A stretch of DNA of 64,000 nt from Paulinella micropora (lineage: Eukaryota; Cercozoa; Imbricatea; Euglyphida; Paulinellidae). Where the stretch lies: contig WBZZ01006559.1 in assembly GCA_019918135.1 (NCBI GenBank), positions 33,225 to 97,224 of the forward strand, read 5' to 3'. Each line of letters starts with the position of its first letter. Positions within the stretch are counted from its first letter, which is position 1. A program made the translations under genes and the position numbers. The notes under the pieces were generated by a model. That model saw only the letters and a list, made by a program, of their open reading frames with translations, ran no database searches and was not told where the DNA came from. Positions 41,023 to 50,083 of the stretch are shown here, in pieces.

Positions 41023-41079
41023 AGATAGGGGGTGGACGTCGGGTGCCAAAGTAAGAGACCAGTTTGCCAAAGCTTTTTT

Positions 41080-41085
41080 AATAAA
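41080..41085 (+). terminator. Poly(A) signal AATAAA with GT-rich downstream element
   Basis: AATAAA followed within 5 bases by GTGTGTGTG, about 60 bases after the stop of the double-MYND gene. This is the canonical eukaryotic arrangement. Confidence 0.6.
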
Positions 41086-41172
41086 ACGTGTGTGTGTAAT
41101 GTAACCTTCTCCATTTCTTCTTTTCAGAACACAAGGGCAAAAACCCACCAGAGTTTTTTTATTGCACTTGCA

Positions 41173-41755
41173 GTACGCGCTGTTGTCCCAATACTCCCTG
41201 CAGGAAATCTATGACCAGGAATTCAAGCCAGGTGAGTTCGTGACCTTGTTCGACGGACAGAAGGTCACCCTGCCCGCGCTAGCGGCGGTAGCCAACCTTG
41301 TACGCGCCCTGCGTTGCAACTTATACCAAAACAATCGTGTTTTAGAGTTTACCACGCTAGACCTAGACGCCCAGGAAATCACGCGAGCCCTGCGGGGGCT
41401 GCGCGCCGGGGCTCGCGTGGTCCGTGAAAAGTGGATCCCGCGTCCGAATGTCCTACAAACCCTGGAATCCAATGATGGATCATTAGCACTGCGCTCAGCA
41501 CTCAGTGCAGTGAAAAATGTTCTGGCAATCCTGCTGCCGTGCTCGCTCAAGCGAATCATAAACCCGGCTCATCCTAAAGGCCAGTTCTCAATAGGGCGAC
41601 ACGCAGATTTTTCCAAAAACGAGATAGCGCCTGACCATTTTCAAAACATGACGGCTTTCGAAATTGCAGAGGCGTGCACCTTGGTCACTCAACCCCCCGA
41701 GGGTGATTACGCGCTAACCCCTCTCTCGTCTGCGCACGGAAAGCCGCCTGAATAG
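41173..41755 (+). CDS. Coding piece of unknown family, 5' end unclear
   Basis: The frame is open for about 194 codons but lacks a convincing ATG. TTGCACTTGCAG immediately before it looks like a splice acceptor, and CAAAGTAAGAG near 41,047 is a possible donor. The protein is mostly helical (LPALAAVANLVRALRCNLYQ; LDLDAQEITRALRGLRAG) with a basic LKRIINPAHPKGQFSIGR stretch. No known family. It might start in an upstream exon overlapping the 3' region of the double-MYND gene. Confidence 0.4.
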
Positions 41756-41859
41756 ACAAGAGATCAGTGCCAAATGACCGATAACTTCGTCTGTGTCCTT
41801 GATATTAAACATTATTTTGCGAACCACAATGCTGGGCCTTTAATAGATCTGCTGCCAAT

Positions 41860-42185
41860 CTACTGCCTTTTTCGACCGAATCAGAGAAATTTCCCCGGGA
41901 ATTGTGCAAAACCCAGGGGTGCCACCCCCCGCGCATCGTACAGCAGTACAAAAAAACGCGTTCCGCTAATAGATAGCGGGGATCTTTTTTGTAGGCAGGT
42001 TTGACCCAAGCTCTGGTTCCCGGGGAGACATTCTGTTCCCCCGGGGAATTGCCTAAATGTGACGAACTACTGCCTTTTTCGACCGAATCAGAGAATTTCC
42101 TCGGGAATTTGCGCCACCCCCCCGGGGGTGCCACCCCCCGCGCATCTTACACCTATACAAAAAACTCGTTCTGCTAATGTATAGC
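41860..42185. repeat. 119-base direct repeat pair
   Basis: 41,860-41,978 and 42,067-42,185 share most of their sequence (CTACTGCCTTTTTCGACCGA at the start, GGGTGCCACCCCCCGCGCAT in the middle, a GCTAAT...TAGC end). GGGGTGCCACCCCC and CCCGGGAATT are locally self-complementary. No gene. Possibly a small non-autonomous element in tandem. Confidence 0.75.
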
Positions 42186-42481
42186 CCTGACAACTTTTCG
42201 TGCCGACACTGCAGGATGAGCTTGACACCATTTTTCAAGTTCCGTTTCAGAATAAAAAGAGCTTTAATTTTTCATTCCTGTTTCTAAAAAATAAGAGCTT
42301 CGAGAGTTTTAAAGAAAAGAAAGATGAGCGTGGGGGGGAATGTAAGAGGAATGTCAAAGTGGTAGGCGAACAGGGGAGGTGAGAGGGGGGGGGGGGCCGC
42401 CCAGTTTTTGAGCAATGTGCCTGGCAAGGGGACGGGGAGAGAGAGGGCCCCCACCTCTTCTCCGCACTTCTTCCAGACAAG
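42186..42481. other. Intergenic, purine-rich
   Basis: No gene. AAAGAGCTTT and AAGAGCTTCGA stretches, a G run at about 42,386, and GGGGACGGGGAGAGAGAGGG near the downstream gene's stop. Confidence 0.4.
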
Positions 42482-43321
42482 TCAGTTGAGGTAGAATAGT
42501 TCGTCCGTAGCCTGGCTCAGCCACAGCGCAGTGCTATCGCCTTGGTCCCACAGGCCGATCAAAACAAACAAGCACACTAACCCCGGAAGCAGCGAAACCC
42601 ACAACCAGACACACGAACAATTCAGAACATCTTCCCAGAACCGGCTCACGGAATAGGAGCAACCGTAACCGAGGAGCAGAAAGAGGCTCAAGCACAGGAG
42701 CACGAGGGCGCTGATGCCTAGCTTGGGAATGGCAGGGTAGTGTCGCGTGCAGACGATCGCGGGCGTGAATTCTAGCGTGCAGCCACCAGCGTAAGAGTCC
42801 GTACAGACCGCGTACACGCTGAGATTGAGGTTAGCGTTGGTACTTGCTTTCGCCCAGACCCGTGCCCTGGCCTCTCGCAGGCGGAATTGCTTGTTCGTGT
42901 CGTTCTTCGCGTGCGCCGGGGTGATGTGTGTCAGGGTTTTGGTAGAGTACACTGGGTGTGACGCTTCAAAGTAGAACTTGAAGTTGTGTGCGGCGTACCT
43001 GGGGTACAGCGTATAAACATTAAACACCTTGACAAACTGGCAGTCTGGTAGCTGTACAAACGGCTGGACCGAAAGTAAGTGTACTGCGCCTTTTCCGTAC
43101 GGAACCTCCGCGTGGTGCGTGGGGGCATGTTCCGACAGGAACAAGGCCACCTCTTTTCTGTACTTACGTTTCATGAACCGGGGCACGGGAATATTGCTGG
43201 CTGGTGGAGCGGGCAGCGATCCGGCCAGCACAGGAATATTGCTGCCCGCTCCAGCGGGCAGCGATCCGGCCAGGGCCGAAAGAAGCAACAACAGCAGGAG
43301 TGGTTCTGTCATAAGCATCAT
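42482..43321 (-). CDS. Secreted/membrane protein with signal peptide and two C-terminal spans
   Basis: A 279-residue protein. Residues 4-18 are a leucine-rich signal peptide (EPLLLLLLLSALAGSLPAG). A short duplicated segment follows (AGSLPAGAGSNIPV, AGSLPAPPASNIPV), visible in the DNA as well. Residues 50-195 form an ectodomain with cysteines and two N-x-S/T sites (NLS among them). Residues 200-222 and 238-258 are hydrophobic membrane spans (LGISALVLLCLSLFLLLGYG; VWLWVSLLPGLVCLFVLIGL). Similar overall to the protein at 50,084 in layout (signal, beta-like ectodomain, two spans). Family unknown. Confidence 0.6.
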   Translation of the reverse strand: MMLMTEPLLLLLLLSALAGSLPAGAGSNIPVLAGSLPAPPASNIPVPRFMKRKYRKEVALFLSEHAPTHHAEVPYGKGAVHLLSVQPFVQLPDCQFVKVFNVYTLYPRYAAHNFKFYFEASHPVYSTKTLTHITPAHAKNDTNKQFRLREARARVWAKASTNANLNLSVYAVCTDSYAGGCTLEFTPAIVCTRHYPAIPKLGISALVLLCLSLFLLLGYGCSYSVSRFWEDVLNCSCVWLWVSLLPGLVCLFVLIGLWDQGDSTALWLSQATDELFYLN

Positions 43322-43580
43322 TTCTTTTTTTTTAAGGTGTTTTCTGCCTGCCTTGCATTCTTTATAAAACTGCTGGTGCTAGTCGCTCGGCCAAAAATTA
43401 GGCGTCCACCCCTCCCCCTCGTTCTCACACCCCGCCGCCTTCCCTCTCTCCCACGCCCCTTTCAGTTTCGCTCTTTCTTCACAGCGAGTGTGCAGGCGGG
43501 GGGGGGGGGGGGCGCCATCTGTCCTGTCCTCCCACCCCCCCCCTCCCCCAATTCTCCACGTTCATACACTGACAAAAGAA

Positions 43581-44270
43581 ATGACGGGAGGGGCGGTTGC
43601 AGCCGCAGTTGTTCGTTCATACGAATTTAATAAAAACAAAGCGACTCCAAAAAAAATGCAGAACAGCCATAGTCGAGGCAGTCCGCGTGCTGTAAGCGAC
43701 AGTGAACAAGTCTACGTGGTGTTTGCTGTTAACGATAGCGACGGCCAATTGGCAAACTGTATCCTACGTCACGATCGTTGCACCAGGGTGCTGAAGGTGA
43801 ACGAAGAAATCGTGAAGAAGACCGTTGAAAGTCCACCTCCCCGAAGGTTGCCCGCAATCAATGTCCTGCCACTCCCTTTTGCCGGTGTCGGCAAGTTCGG
43901 CGACATTGAATGGATGAGGTCACAGCCTGAGTACAAGTCGTATTTGTATGTAGTCCCTGACAATCCCCAAATTTCAGACGGTCCAGTCTTTTTCACAAGA
44001 TTACGCAACAAGCCCAACTGTGTGCCCATCGAGTACAAATACACTAGCGAACGCACTGCAAGCGAGCAGCCTATGGAAGACGCACTGCGCAACATTGAGG
44101 CCAAATTGAGGGCAAACGAACAGTACTCCACTGTGTGCTATCCCGCGAATAAATCAAACTATCTACAAGCACAGAGGGTAGATATCCCGAGCGAGGACAC
44201 ACGCAATTTTCGACCAAGATTACATGCACTTGCCCGAAAAATCAACGCTGAGCGTGGATATTGCCGTTGA
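43581..44270 (+). CDS. Soluble protein of unknown family
   Basis: About 230 residues from MTGGAVAAAVV (an in-frame methionine 25 residues on, MQNSHSRGS, is an alternative start). It has a beta-rich N-terminal half (EQVYVVFAVNDSDGQLANCI; LYVVPDNPQISDGPVFFTRL) and a helical C-terminal half (EQPMEDALRNIEAKLRANEQ; LHALARKINAERG). No motif recognised. G and C runs (43,499-43,512 and 43,543) lie just upstream and AATAAA lies at 44,375, about 105 bases past the stop. Confidence 0.5.
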   Translation: MTGGAVAAAVVRSYEFNKNKATPKKMQNSHSRGSPRAVSDSEQVYVVFAVNDSDGQLANCILRHDRCTRVLKVNEEIVKKTVESPPPRRLPAINVLPLPFAGVGKFGDIEWMRSQPEYKSYLYVVPDNPQISDGPVFFTRLRNKPNCVPIEYKYTSERTASEQPMEDALRNIEAKLRANEQYSTVCYPANKSNYLQAQRVDIPSEDTRNFRPRLHALARKINAERGYCR

Positions 44271-44374
44271 AAATCGCCGGCGTGTCCAGGAGCCGTTCTT
44301 GATACAAAAAAGATTACCAGGCTTCTTTTTGTTTTGCGGCCACAAACAGATGAGCGTAATTTCTTCTTTCTTGT

Positions 44375-44380
44375 AATAAA
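44375..44380 (+). terminator. Poly(A) signal AATAAA
   Basis: TTGTAATAAAAAAAAC about 105 bases after the stop of the preceding gene. Confidence 0.5.
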
Positions 44381-44399
44381 AAAAACTGTGCGCAGTCGA

Positions 44400-45223
44400 A
44401 AAAAAACAAGGGAGGGAAAAAAATTTTCTTTGCGTCCTGCCCAAAAAAAGAATATCTCTCTCGCACTGTTCAAAGCCCCAGTGCGCTGCTTTTTCTCGGG
44501 CCCTTGGCCGCATCAGTTCGGTGCTTCTTTGCTGCTGTAAGTCGCGGCAGTCTGTACGAAAAGCTCTCGCCAACATCGACCGCAGCGTCCCCGGGAAGGC
44601 CAAAGGTCGGGGCAAGCTCAGCGCGGGGCTAGCACTGTCAGCTACAGCCACGTGCACGCGTGTCCACAGCTGGTTGCGCCACGTGTTTCGTCCGCACTTG
44701 TACAAGACCTGCAGCAGCACGTCGCCAACCCCACCCTCTGACAAATTCGGTGGCACGTAGACTCCCTTTGTTTCTGTTTCGGTCGTGCCCGTGCAGGACA
44801 TAGACCTCCAAGTTCAAATGTCGTCTGGTTCGCTTATCTGTCTCCTCTCCTAACTTTTGCTCCAAACCATCTGTCGGGACCTCCCTCAACGACACCTGAA
44901 AATCACTGGGCAGCGACAGGCGAACGCGGCCGTGGCGGCTCAAGCAGGCAGTTGTTGGTGAAAGCCGTCCAGCTCGGGGCCTGGTTCGGCAAACGAGAGC
45001 CAGCCCGATAGCAGCGGGGACTGTCCGACGTGTAGCCCGAGAAGCGGACGAAGCGGGTCGCGTCCTGCTGCAGATCGCGACTGCTGTAGTACGGAGCGCC
45101 GACAAAAATGCAGCAGCCGTCGTAGGCACCGATCCAATCAGCGGTCTCGTCCCGGCGGGAACGTGTTTGGCACAGGTACAGTTTTTTAACCGGGGAGCCC
45201 TGCGGTTGTCGGGATCGGGTCAA
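44400..45223 (-). other. Coding-like stretch spread over several frames, unknown
   Basis: Minus-strand coding character moves among three overlapping frames: KKLYLCQTRSRRDETADWIG and YYSSRDLQQDATRFVRFSGY at the start, LSLPSDFQVSLREVPTDGLE in the middle, and GVYVPPNLSEGGVGDVLLQV ... NQLWTRVHVAVADSASPA near the end. It may be a spliced gene, a decayed gene or a stretch with indel errors. The later part looks like a beta-sandwich. No family named. Confidence 0.35.
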
Positions 45224-45528
45224 CCGCGGCGGGCCGGACCGGCTCGAGCACCACGAAAAGCGCCTGCCGTCCGCTCATCGATACTATCTTTTTTTTTCTT
45301 CTTTTTTTTCCCCCGTCTCTGGGACTTTTTTTTTCTCTCGGCTTGTCAGCTCAAGGGGGGGGGGCGGGCCGGACTGGAAGGGGGGGGGGGCCAGGGCAAG
45401 GAAAAAAACAGTCTGTTTCGGGGCGGTGGCTCTCCTTTTTCTCCCTCTCTTTGGCCACCCAAAAAAAAGGGGGAGGGAGAGGGGAGGTGGGGAGAGGACT
45501 CGTAAGTTGGTAGAAAGCAAAGAAAGCT

Positions 45529-46920
45529 ATGTCGGAACAGTCGCAAGCCGCCAAGCGCCAGAAGATCGAGTCAGAAACCCAAGGTTGGCCAACCCACGCA
45601 GTTTCGTGGCTGTTTCTGTTGCCTCTAGACGTTTGGCCGTTGGTCAGGGACCTGGCGGGTGCCGAGGAAGCTACCAGCTGGGCCCTCGTGTGCACGCACT
45701 TCCAGGCGGTTGTCAAGACGCCCGAATTCTGGGCGCACTTTGAGCGCGAGCTCAGGGTAGAGCTCGAACCGCACCGAAAGATTTTATTGCTACTTGCCCC
45801 GGTTTGCCAGACCTCTGGCACGCCGCTGCACAGCCTGACCATCGCTGGTCTTTCGGAAGCGGGCCAACAGAAACTAGTGCCGCTGGTCACCTCGGTCAAA
45901 GCAAACGACTTGACACTCAGGGGCACAATTTCGCCCCGGATTCTGCGGGCCTTCGCTGCTATTCAGGGCCTGGCCCTCATCGAAAACAAACACACGGCTG
46001 CGTGTCTGGAGCAACTTCTGCAGAACTGTGGCTCGCTGACCTCGCTGCGCCTCGAAGGCAGCGGCCTCACCGCCAACGATTTTGCCAGGATCTTGCCCAG
46101 CTTTACGGGGCTGGTGCGCCTGGGGCTGACGTGCTGCGCAAACGTCACGGATCCGGCGCTGCAGACGCTACGCAAATTGCACCTGCGGGCGTTGGACTTA
46201 GAAGACTGTCGCGGAATCACCGGGACTGGACTCCGGGATCTACCAATAGAGGAGCTAAACCTGCGCAGACAACGATATTTCGTTAAGCTGTCAGGGATCC
46301 AAGAGGCTTTCCCCACGCTCAAACGTCTCAACCGCCTGAGCCTTTACGGTTTGCAAGATTCTGCGCTAGGGCTCCTAACGCAAATAACCACCTTGCGCCA
46401 CTTGGACCTACTAGAATGCCACTCCCTCCGAGGCACTCGTCTGCCCGTACTAAACGCACTCGAGCTCGAAACCCTAAGGGTTACCCTCACCGACTGCCCA
46501 GAATCTCGCAAAACGTTGCTACATTTGCTAGGGCTTCCGGCCCTGGTCGAGCTGAGGCTGCACGCTTGCAAGCTCACCAGCCAGGACCTCCTGCCGCTGC
46601 GGGGCTGCCCGCAGCTGAGCAAACTGCAGCTTAAAAAGTGCCACGCCATCCACGACCTTAGTGTTCTACGCGCCTTTCCTGTTCTTTCCGCCCTAACTCT
46701 CGCTGAATGCAACGGCGTAGACAGTGTAGCCGGGCTGCAGAACTGTGGCTCGCTGCAGGAAATCGAATTCTTTGGGTGCGCAGGCATAACTACCATTGCA
46801 GCCTTGCAAGAATGCCGGGCGCTGCGCAAACTGGGCCTGTGGTTTATGGACCAGATCCCAGCGGCGGAGATACAAGCCTTCCGGCAAGCAAGGCCGCAGG
46901 TAGAGGTAGAATCTTGTTGA
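45529..46920 (+). CDS. F-box and leucine-rich-repeat protein
   Basis: A 463-residue protein. Residues 30-70 form an F-box-like domain (LPLDVWPLVRDLAGAEEATS, ALVCTHFQAVVKTPEFW), which binds Skp1 in SCF ubiquitin ligases. Residues 90-455 are leucine-rich repeats with cysteine-containing consensus (LTSLRLEGSGLTANDFA, LRALDLEDCRGITGTGLRDL, LSKLQLKKCHAIHDLSVL), the type seen in FBXL substrate receptors. One uninterrupted frame. G runs lie upstream (45,355-45,391) and a perfect 17-base-arm hairpin lies 23 bases after the stop. It is the clearest protein in the GC-rich block. Confidence 0.8.
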   Translation: MSEQSQAAKRQKIESETQGWPTHAVSWLFLLPLDVWPLVRDLAGAEEATSWALVCTHFQAVVKTPEFWAHFERELRVELEPHRKILLLLAPVCQTSGTPLHSLTIAGLSEAGQQKLVPLVTSVKANDLTLRGTISPRILRAFAAIQGLALIENKHTAACLEQLLQNCGSLTSLRLEGSGLTANDFARILPSFTGLVRLGLTCCANVTDPALQTLRKLHLRALDLEDCRGITGTGLRDLPIEELNLRRQRYFVKLSGIQEAFPTLKRLNRLSLYGLQDSALGLLTQITTLRHLDLLECHSLRGTRLPVLNALELETLRVTLTDCPESRKTLLHLLGLPALVELRLHACKLTSQDLLPLRGCPQLSKLQLKKCHAIHDLSVLRAFPVLSALTLAECNGVDSVAGLQNCGSLQEIEFFGCAGITTIAALQECRALRKLGLWFMDQIPAAEIQAFRQARPQVEVESC

Positions 46921-46943
46921 AGCACGTCGTGCCGCTCAGATCT

Positions 46944-46989
46944 ACGTAATAACGGTCCTGCCTGAATTCACCCAGGACCGTTATTACGT
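46944..46989. terminator. Perfect 17-base-arm hairpin after the F-box/LRR gene
   Basis: ACGTAATAACGGTCCTG (46,944-46,960) and its exact complement (46,973-46,989) surround a 12-base loop. Position just past the stop suggests a 3'-end element. Palindromic transcript ends are known in some giant viruses; in a nuclear gene it would be unusual. Confidence 0.6.
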
Positions 46990-47330
46990 CGAAAGAAACG
47001 AGTCCGTCGAAGCCAAACGCGCAGCTCACGCACTGAACGAGCAACGACCCCCAGAAAAAAACGCAAGACAGTACCGGAAAGTTGGGGGTGGGGGCCGCCC
47101 CCCCCCCCGCCTATTTTGTGCCACAGGCCCCCCCCCCACCCCAAGAGGTATGTTTTGGGCGGGAGGAGTCGCGGGGAGCGGAAAGGGTAGGGGAAGAAAA
47201 TCGCTCTTGCAGTTATCGAGTTGTTTAATTTTTTTTGGGGAGATATCTACATATAAAAATTACGTGCTCACGGGGGGATTAATAATTTAAGCATTTTCTT
47301 CTGGTTTGCCCCGTGCTTGCAAAAAAGCGG
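46990..47330. other. Intergenic region with C runs and a TATA-like box
   Basis: C/G runs at about 47,095-47,140. CATATAAAAAT at 47,250-47,260 lies about 80 bases before the next ATG. No gene seen. Confidence 0.5.
47251..47260 (+). promoter_or_regulatory. TATA-like element
   Basis: ATATAAAAAT, about 75 bases upstream of the ATG at 47,334, in otherwise GC-rich DNA. Confidence 0.35.
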
Positions 47331-47333
47331 GGG

Positions 47334-48299
47334 ATGCTTAGGGCCTCTGTGCCAATGACGTCAGCGGCGGAACCTTACGCCAGACTACTGCTTAGTTTGA
47401 AATTGAACGGACCCAAGTACCTCGCCGAGTTCTTGGAAGCTCGGCAGGCACTCTTGACGAAAGTAGCCAAGAGTACTGCGCAGGATTTGCAGCAAATCCT
47501 GCGCAGCCCGGAAAAACGCAACGCAGCGTTCGGCAGGCTAACCCGTAGATTTTTTGTGATCCTCTTGTTGTGCTTCTCACTTGCAGGAGGAATAGCCTAC
47601 GTGCAGGTTGCTACTAGGAGCAACACAGAAACTTCCGGTGGTCGGCATCCAAGCGAAGAGGACGACCACATATATGATCGGGATGCAGCAGGTAACTTGA
47701 TATACGCCGAAGAAGAAATGCAATCCCTGGCCGCCCTCCGCGCGACGTTACAGCCGTCCCAGGAAGCGGAACAACGAGACTTGGAGAGAAAAGAAAGCGA
47801 TCAGAGCAACGTAGTGGATGACATCTGGGCTGACCTCTGTGAAGAACTATTACGAACCAACCCGGATGGCGCTATTGAATGGGGATGCCGAAGACTACCA
47901 GAAGCGACACCACCACCAACACAGAACCGACGGTCTAGCGCGGGACCCCCGGTTTGGGCCCCCGGGGCGGGCGTGTGCCTAGCCGACGACGGCCAGCAGT
48001 GCCTAGCCGACGACGGCCGGCAGTGCCTAGAGGCTCGTTGGCTGGGCCGCCCTTCGCCTCTAGGCACTGCCGGCCCCGACGACGGCATCGTCGGGGCGGA
48101 CGTGTGCCTGGACGACCGGCAGTGCTTTCCGGACGAATCTGGCAGTGGTATTAACCCAACCTATGCCGAAGACTCTGCTAAGCATGTCTTGTTGTTCGTG
48201 GGTGCCTGTATTGCACTAGCGTGCCTCCGTCGGCGCAAACGTGGTAGCAAGGAGAGCCTGGATTCTACCGGCAGCTCGCACGTCGCGCCGGCCTTCTAG
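47334..48299 (+). CDS. Membrane protein with a Cys/Asp repeat region, unknown
   Basis: A 321-residue protein from MLRASVPMTSAAEPY. Residues 1-75 are helical (LLSLKLNGPKYLAEFLEARQ). A membrane span lies at about 80-100 (FFVILLLCFSLAGGIAYVQV). An acidic exterior region follows, then short repeats around residues 215-265 (CLADDGQQCLADDGRQCLE; VCLDDRQCFPDES). A second span lies near residue 290 (HVLLFVGACIALACL) before a basic tail. The repeat region's DNA holds a perfect 20-base inverted repeat. Could be an adhesin or receptor; the family is not recognised. Confidence 0.5.
   Translation: MLRASVPMTSAAEPYARLLLSLKLNGPKYLAEFLEARQALLTKVAKSTAQDLQQILRSPEKRNAAFGRLTRRFFVILLLCFSLAGGIAYVQVATRSNTETSGGRHPSEEDDHIYDRDAAGNLIYAEEEMQSLAALRATLQPSQEAEQRDLERKESDQSNVVDDIWADLCEELLRTNPDGAIEWGCRRLPEATPPPTQNRRSSAGPPVWAPGAGVCLADDGQQCLADDGRQCLEARWLGRPSPLGTAGPDDGIVGADVCLDDRQCFPDESGSGINPTYAEDSAKHVLLFVGACIALACLRRRKRGSKESLDSTGSSHVAPAF
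48015..48075. repeat. Perfect 20-base-arm inverted repeat inside a coding region
   Basis: GGCCGGCAGTGCCTAGAGGC at 48,015-48,034 is exactly complementary to 48,056-48,075, with 21 bases between. The same TGCCTAGCCGACGACGGCC unit also occurs twice as a direct repeat just upstream, so the palindrome may have arisen by inverted duplication. Confidence 0.8.
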
Positions 48300-48640
48300 C
48301 CACCCACCCAAAAAAGAAACGCCGCGGCCGCCGCAGCGCGACGTTGGCAGCATCACGTCGAACTACAGGCTGCAATTCGGTGCTCTGTGGCTGACGCGGC
48401 CCCCTGACGACGCGGCGGCCCAAGGCCCCGTAACCACGTGGACTCTGTCCAGCCCCGAGCACTGGCTGGCCCTAGCGGAACTCAGGCTCCGGGTACCTTA
48501 CTTTCGGCTGAATTCGGTTGCGCGTGCTTGGCTGGATGAACTGCCTTTGCTAGGGGGGAGGGAGGGGCCTAGACAGGTGTTAAGCATTGATTTTTTAATC
48601 AGTAGCCCGCGCCCTTCGGCCCCGGGAAATGTCTCAAAAA
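48300..48640 (+). other. Coding-like continuation after the membrane protein
   Basis: An overlapping frame reads GSITSNYRLQFGALWLTRPP and EHWLALAELRLRVPYFRLNS with coding character, and AATAAA occurs at 48,640-48,645. It may be a last exon of the upstream gene or a separate remnant. CTTCTAG at 48,294 is a weak acceptor candidate. Confidence 0.3.
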
Positions 48641-48720
48641 ATAAACATGTTGAAGAGCCTTTTCGGCGGCGCGCTCACTGGAAAACAAGTCAGCTGCGAG
48701 TGAAGAAGTTTTTTGGCCAG

Positions 48721-49755
48721 TCATCGTCGCGCGGATGCGTCTTTTCCGCTCACAGGAAAGATGGAGTTTCTGTTGAGGCACAGCCTGCCACCGCACGTGT
48801 ACACTAACCGCAGCGGCTTGTCGTTGCTGTCATGGCACTGTAAATGGAGCGCTAACTCCAGCGGGAATTCTGTCGGATTGCAAATGAGGTCGGGTGTCTT
48901 GAAACTGACCGTGTGTTTAACTACCCCGTCCTTGCTCAGGTGCCTGACAACGAAACCCATCAGCCTGACCTGGCTGTGCTTGTCTTCCCCCGTGTTCAGG
49001 TTGGTACGCAACGACCGCTCTTGTCGGGCGGCGGCGGCCAGGCACCTCAGCAGTACTCTGAGTTGGTGGTTGGGCCAAACCACCGCAAACGCCAGGGCGT
49101 GGCCCGACTTTTTAAATTGGACCGGGGCGGGGACCGACGTGAAGGCCAGCAGGGCCGGAGTGGCACTACGTCGTCTCCGTTCACAGTGGCAGTCTGTTTT
49201 CAGTCTGTACACGACCGCCACTTGAGTGGCTTCTGTGCTCGACAGCCTGGGGTTGGTTCGTTTGAGTCCTAGCCAAAGCACGGCAGGGTCTGCGGTGCGG
49301 TAGGCGGGCGCTAACGTCTCTACGATCTCCAGCACCTCATCTACCCAATCCTCTGGTCGAAGTTGGTTCCAGAACTGTCCTACATGTCCGAATTCTTGCA
49401 CCACCGTGTGCCCCGTTTGTTTGAACAGGCTGTAATCGTTGACTTGCGCGGCGTGCGGGCAGTGTTTCAAGGGCAGGGCCTGCTGGATTAGCTGGAACGA
49501 AATCGGCGGCGCTTGCTTGTCCTCGAGCAAACATCTGCTTAGCCATTCCAGCGCGCTCAGCGGCAGGTTCGTCAGGTTGATGTACCAGTACTGGTCGTGC
49601 CCGAGGAGCCAGGGACTGTCCCGCGGGCTACCTCTGTCGCCTGTATCGTGGCCAGCGCCTGTTGGTACTTGCACCACCGGACCGAGGCCATGCGTGACCT
49701 GCTTAGCGACTTTTTGGACTTTGGCTAGCACGTCTTTCTGGACTTTGGCTAGCAT
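48721..49755 (-). CDS. 344-residue protein of unknown family
   Basis: The start holds a tandem LAKVQKDVLAKVQKVAKQ. The rest is mixed alpha/beta: YWYINLTNLPLSALEWLSRC, QFWNQLRPEDWVDEVLEIVE, AVLWLGLKRTNPRLSSTEAT and a beta-rich C-terminus (HTVSFKTPDLICNPTEFPLE; LRLVYTCGGRLCLNRNS). There is no signal peptide or membrane span and no motif I recognise. One uninterrupted frame with an ATG start and a GC-rich codon bias like its neighbours. Confidence 0.5.
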   Translation of the reverse strand: MLAKVQKDVLAKVQKVAKQVTHGLGPVVQVPTGAGHDTGDRGSPRDSPWLLGHDQYWYINLTNLPLSALEWLSRCLLEDKQAPPISFQLIQQALPLKHCPHAAQVNDYSLFKQTGHTVVQEFGHVGQFWNQLRPEDWVDEVLEIVETLAPAYRTADPAVLWLGLKRTNPRLSSTEATQVAVVYRLKTDCHCERRRRSATPALLAFTSVPAPVQFKKSGHALAFAVVWPNHQLRVLLRCLAAAARQERSLRTNLNTGEDKHSQVRLMGFVVRHLSKDGVVKHTVSFKTPDLICNPTEFPLELALHLQCHDSNDKPLRLVYTCGGRLCLNRNSIFPVSGKDASARR

Positions 49756-49759
49756 GTCT

Positions 49760-50083
49760 TTTATTTAGCAAGGGTTCCAAAATATCGTTCTGCACCGCGC
49801 CCTCCTCCCTCCCCGCCGTTTCTTGCTCTCTCTCTCCCCTCCCCCCCGCCTGGTACTACCGACAAACGGATGGTTTTTTTTCACAGTGTGGGGGGTGGGG
49901 GGTGAGCGACACCTTTCTTAATCGAACAAAAAAAAAGGAAGGTGCCGCCCCTCTTCTTATTGGTTTTGCGCAGGTGATTGAAAACAAGACGAGAAAAAAA
50001 AAGAGGGCACAGACAACAATAGCGAAGCCTTGTTTTTGGGGGGCTAGCTCCTGCGGCAAGCGCCCTCCTCCCCCCCCCCCCAG
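49760..50083. other. Intergenic region with pyrimidine and purine tracts
   Basis: CCTCCCTCC-type runs near 49,800-49,850, a GGGGGGTGGGGGG run near 49,891, and a C run (50,069-50,080) that ends four bases before the next ATG. No gene seen. Confidence 0.5.
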
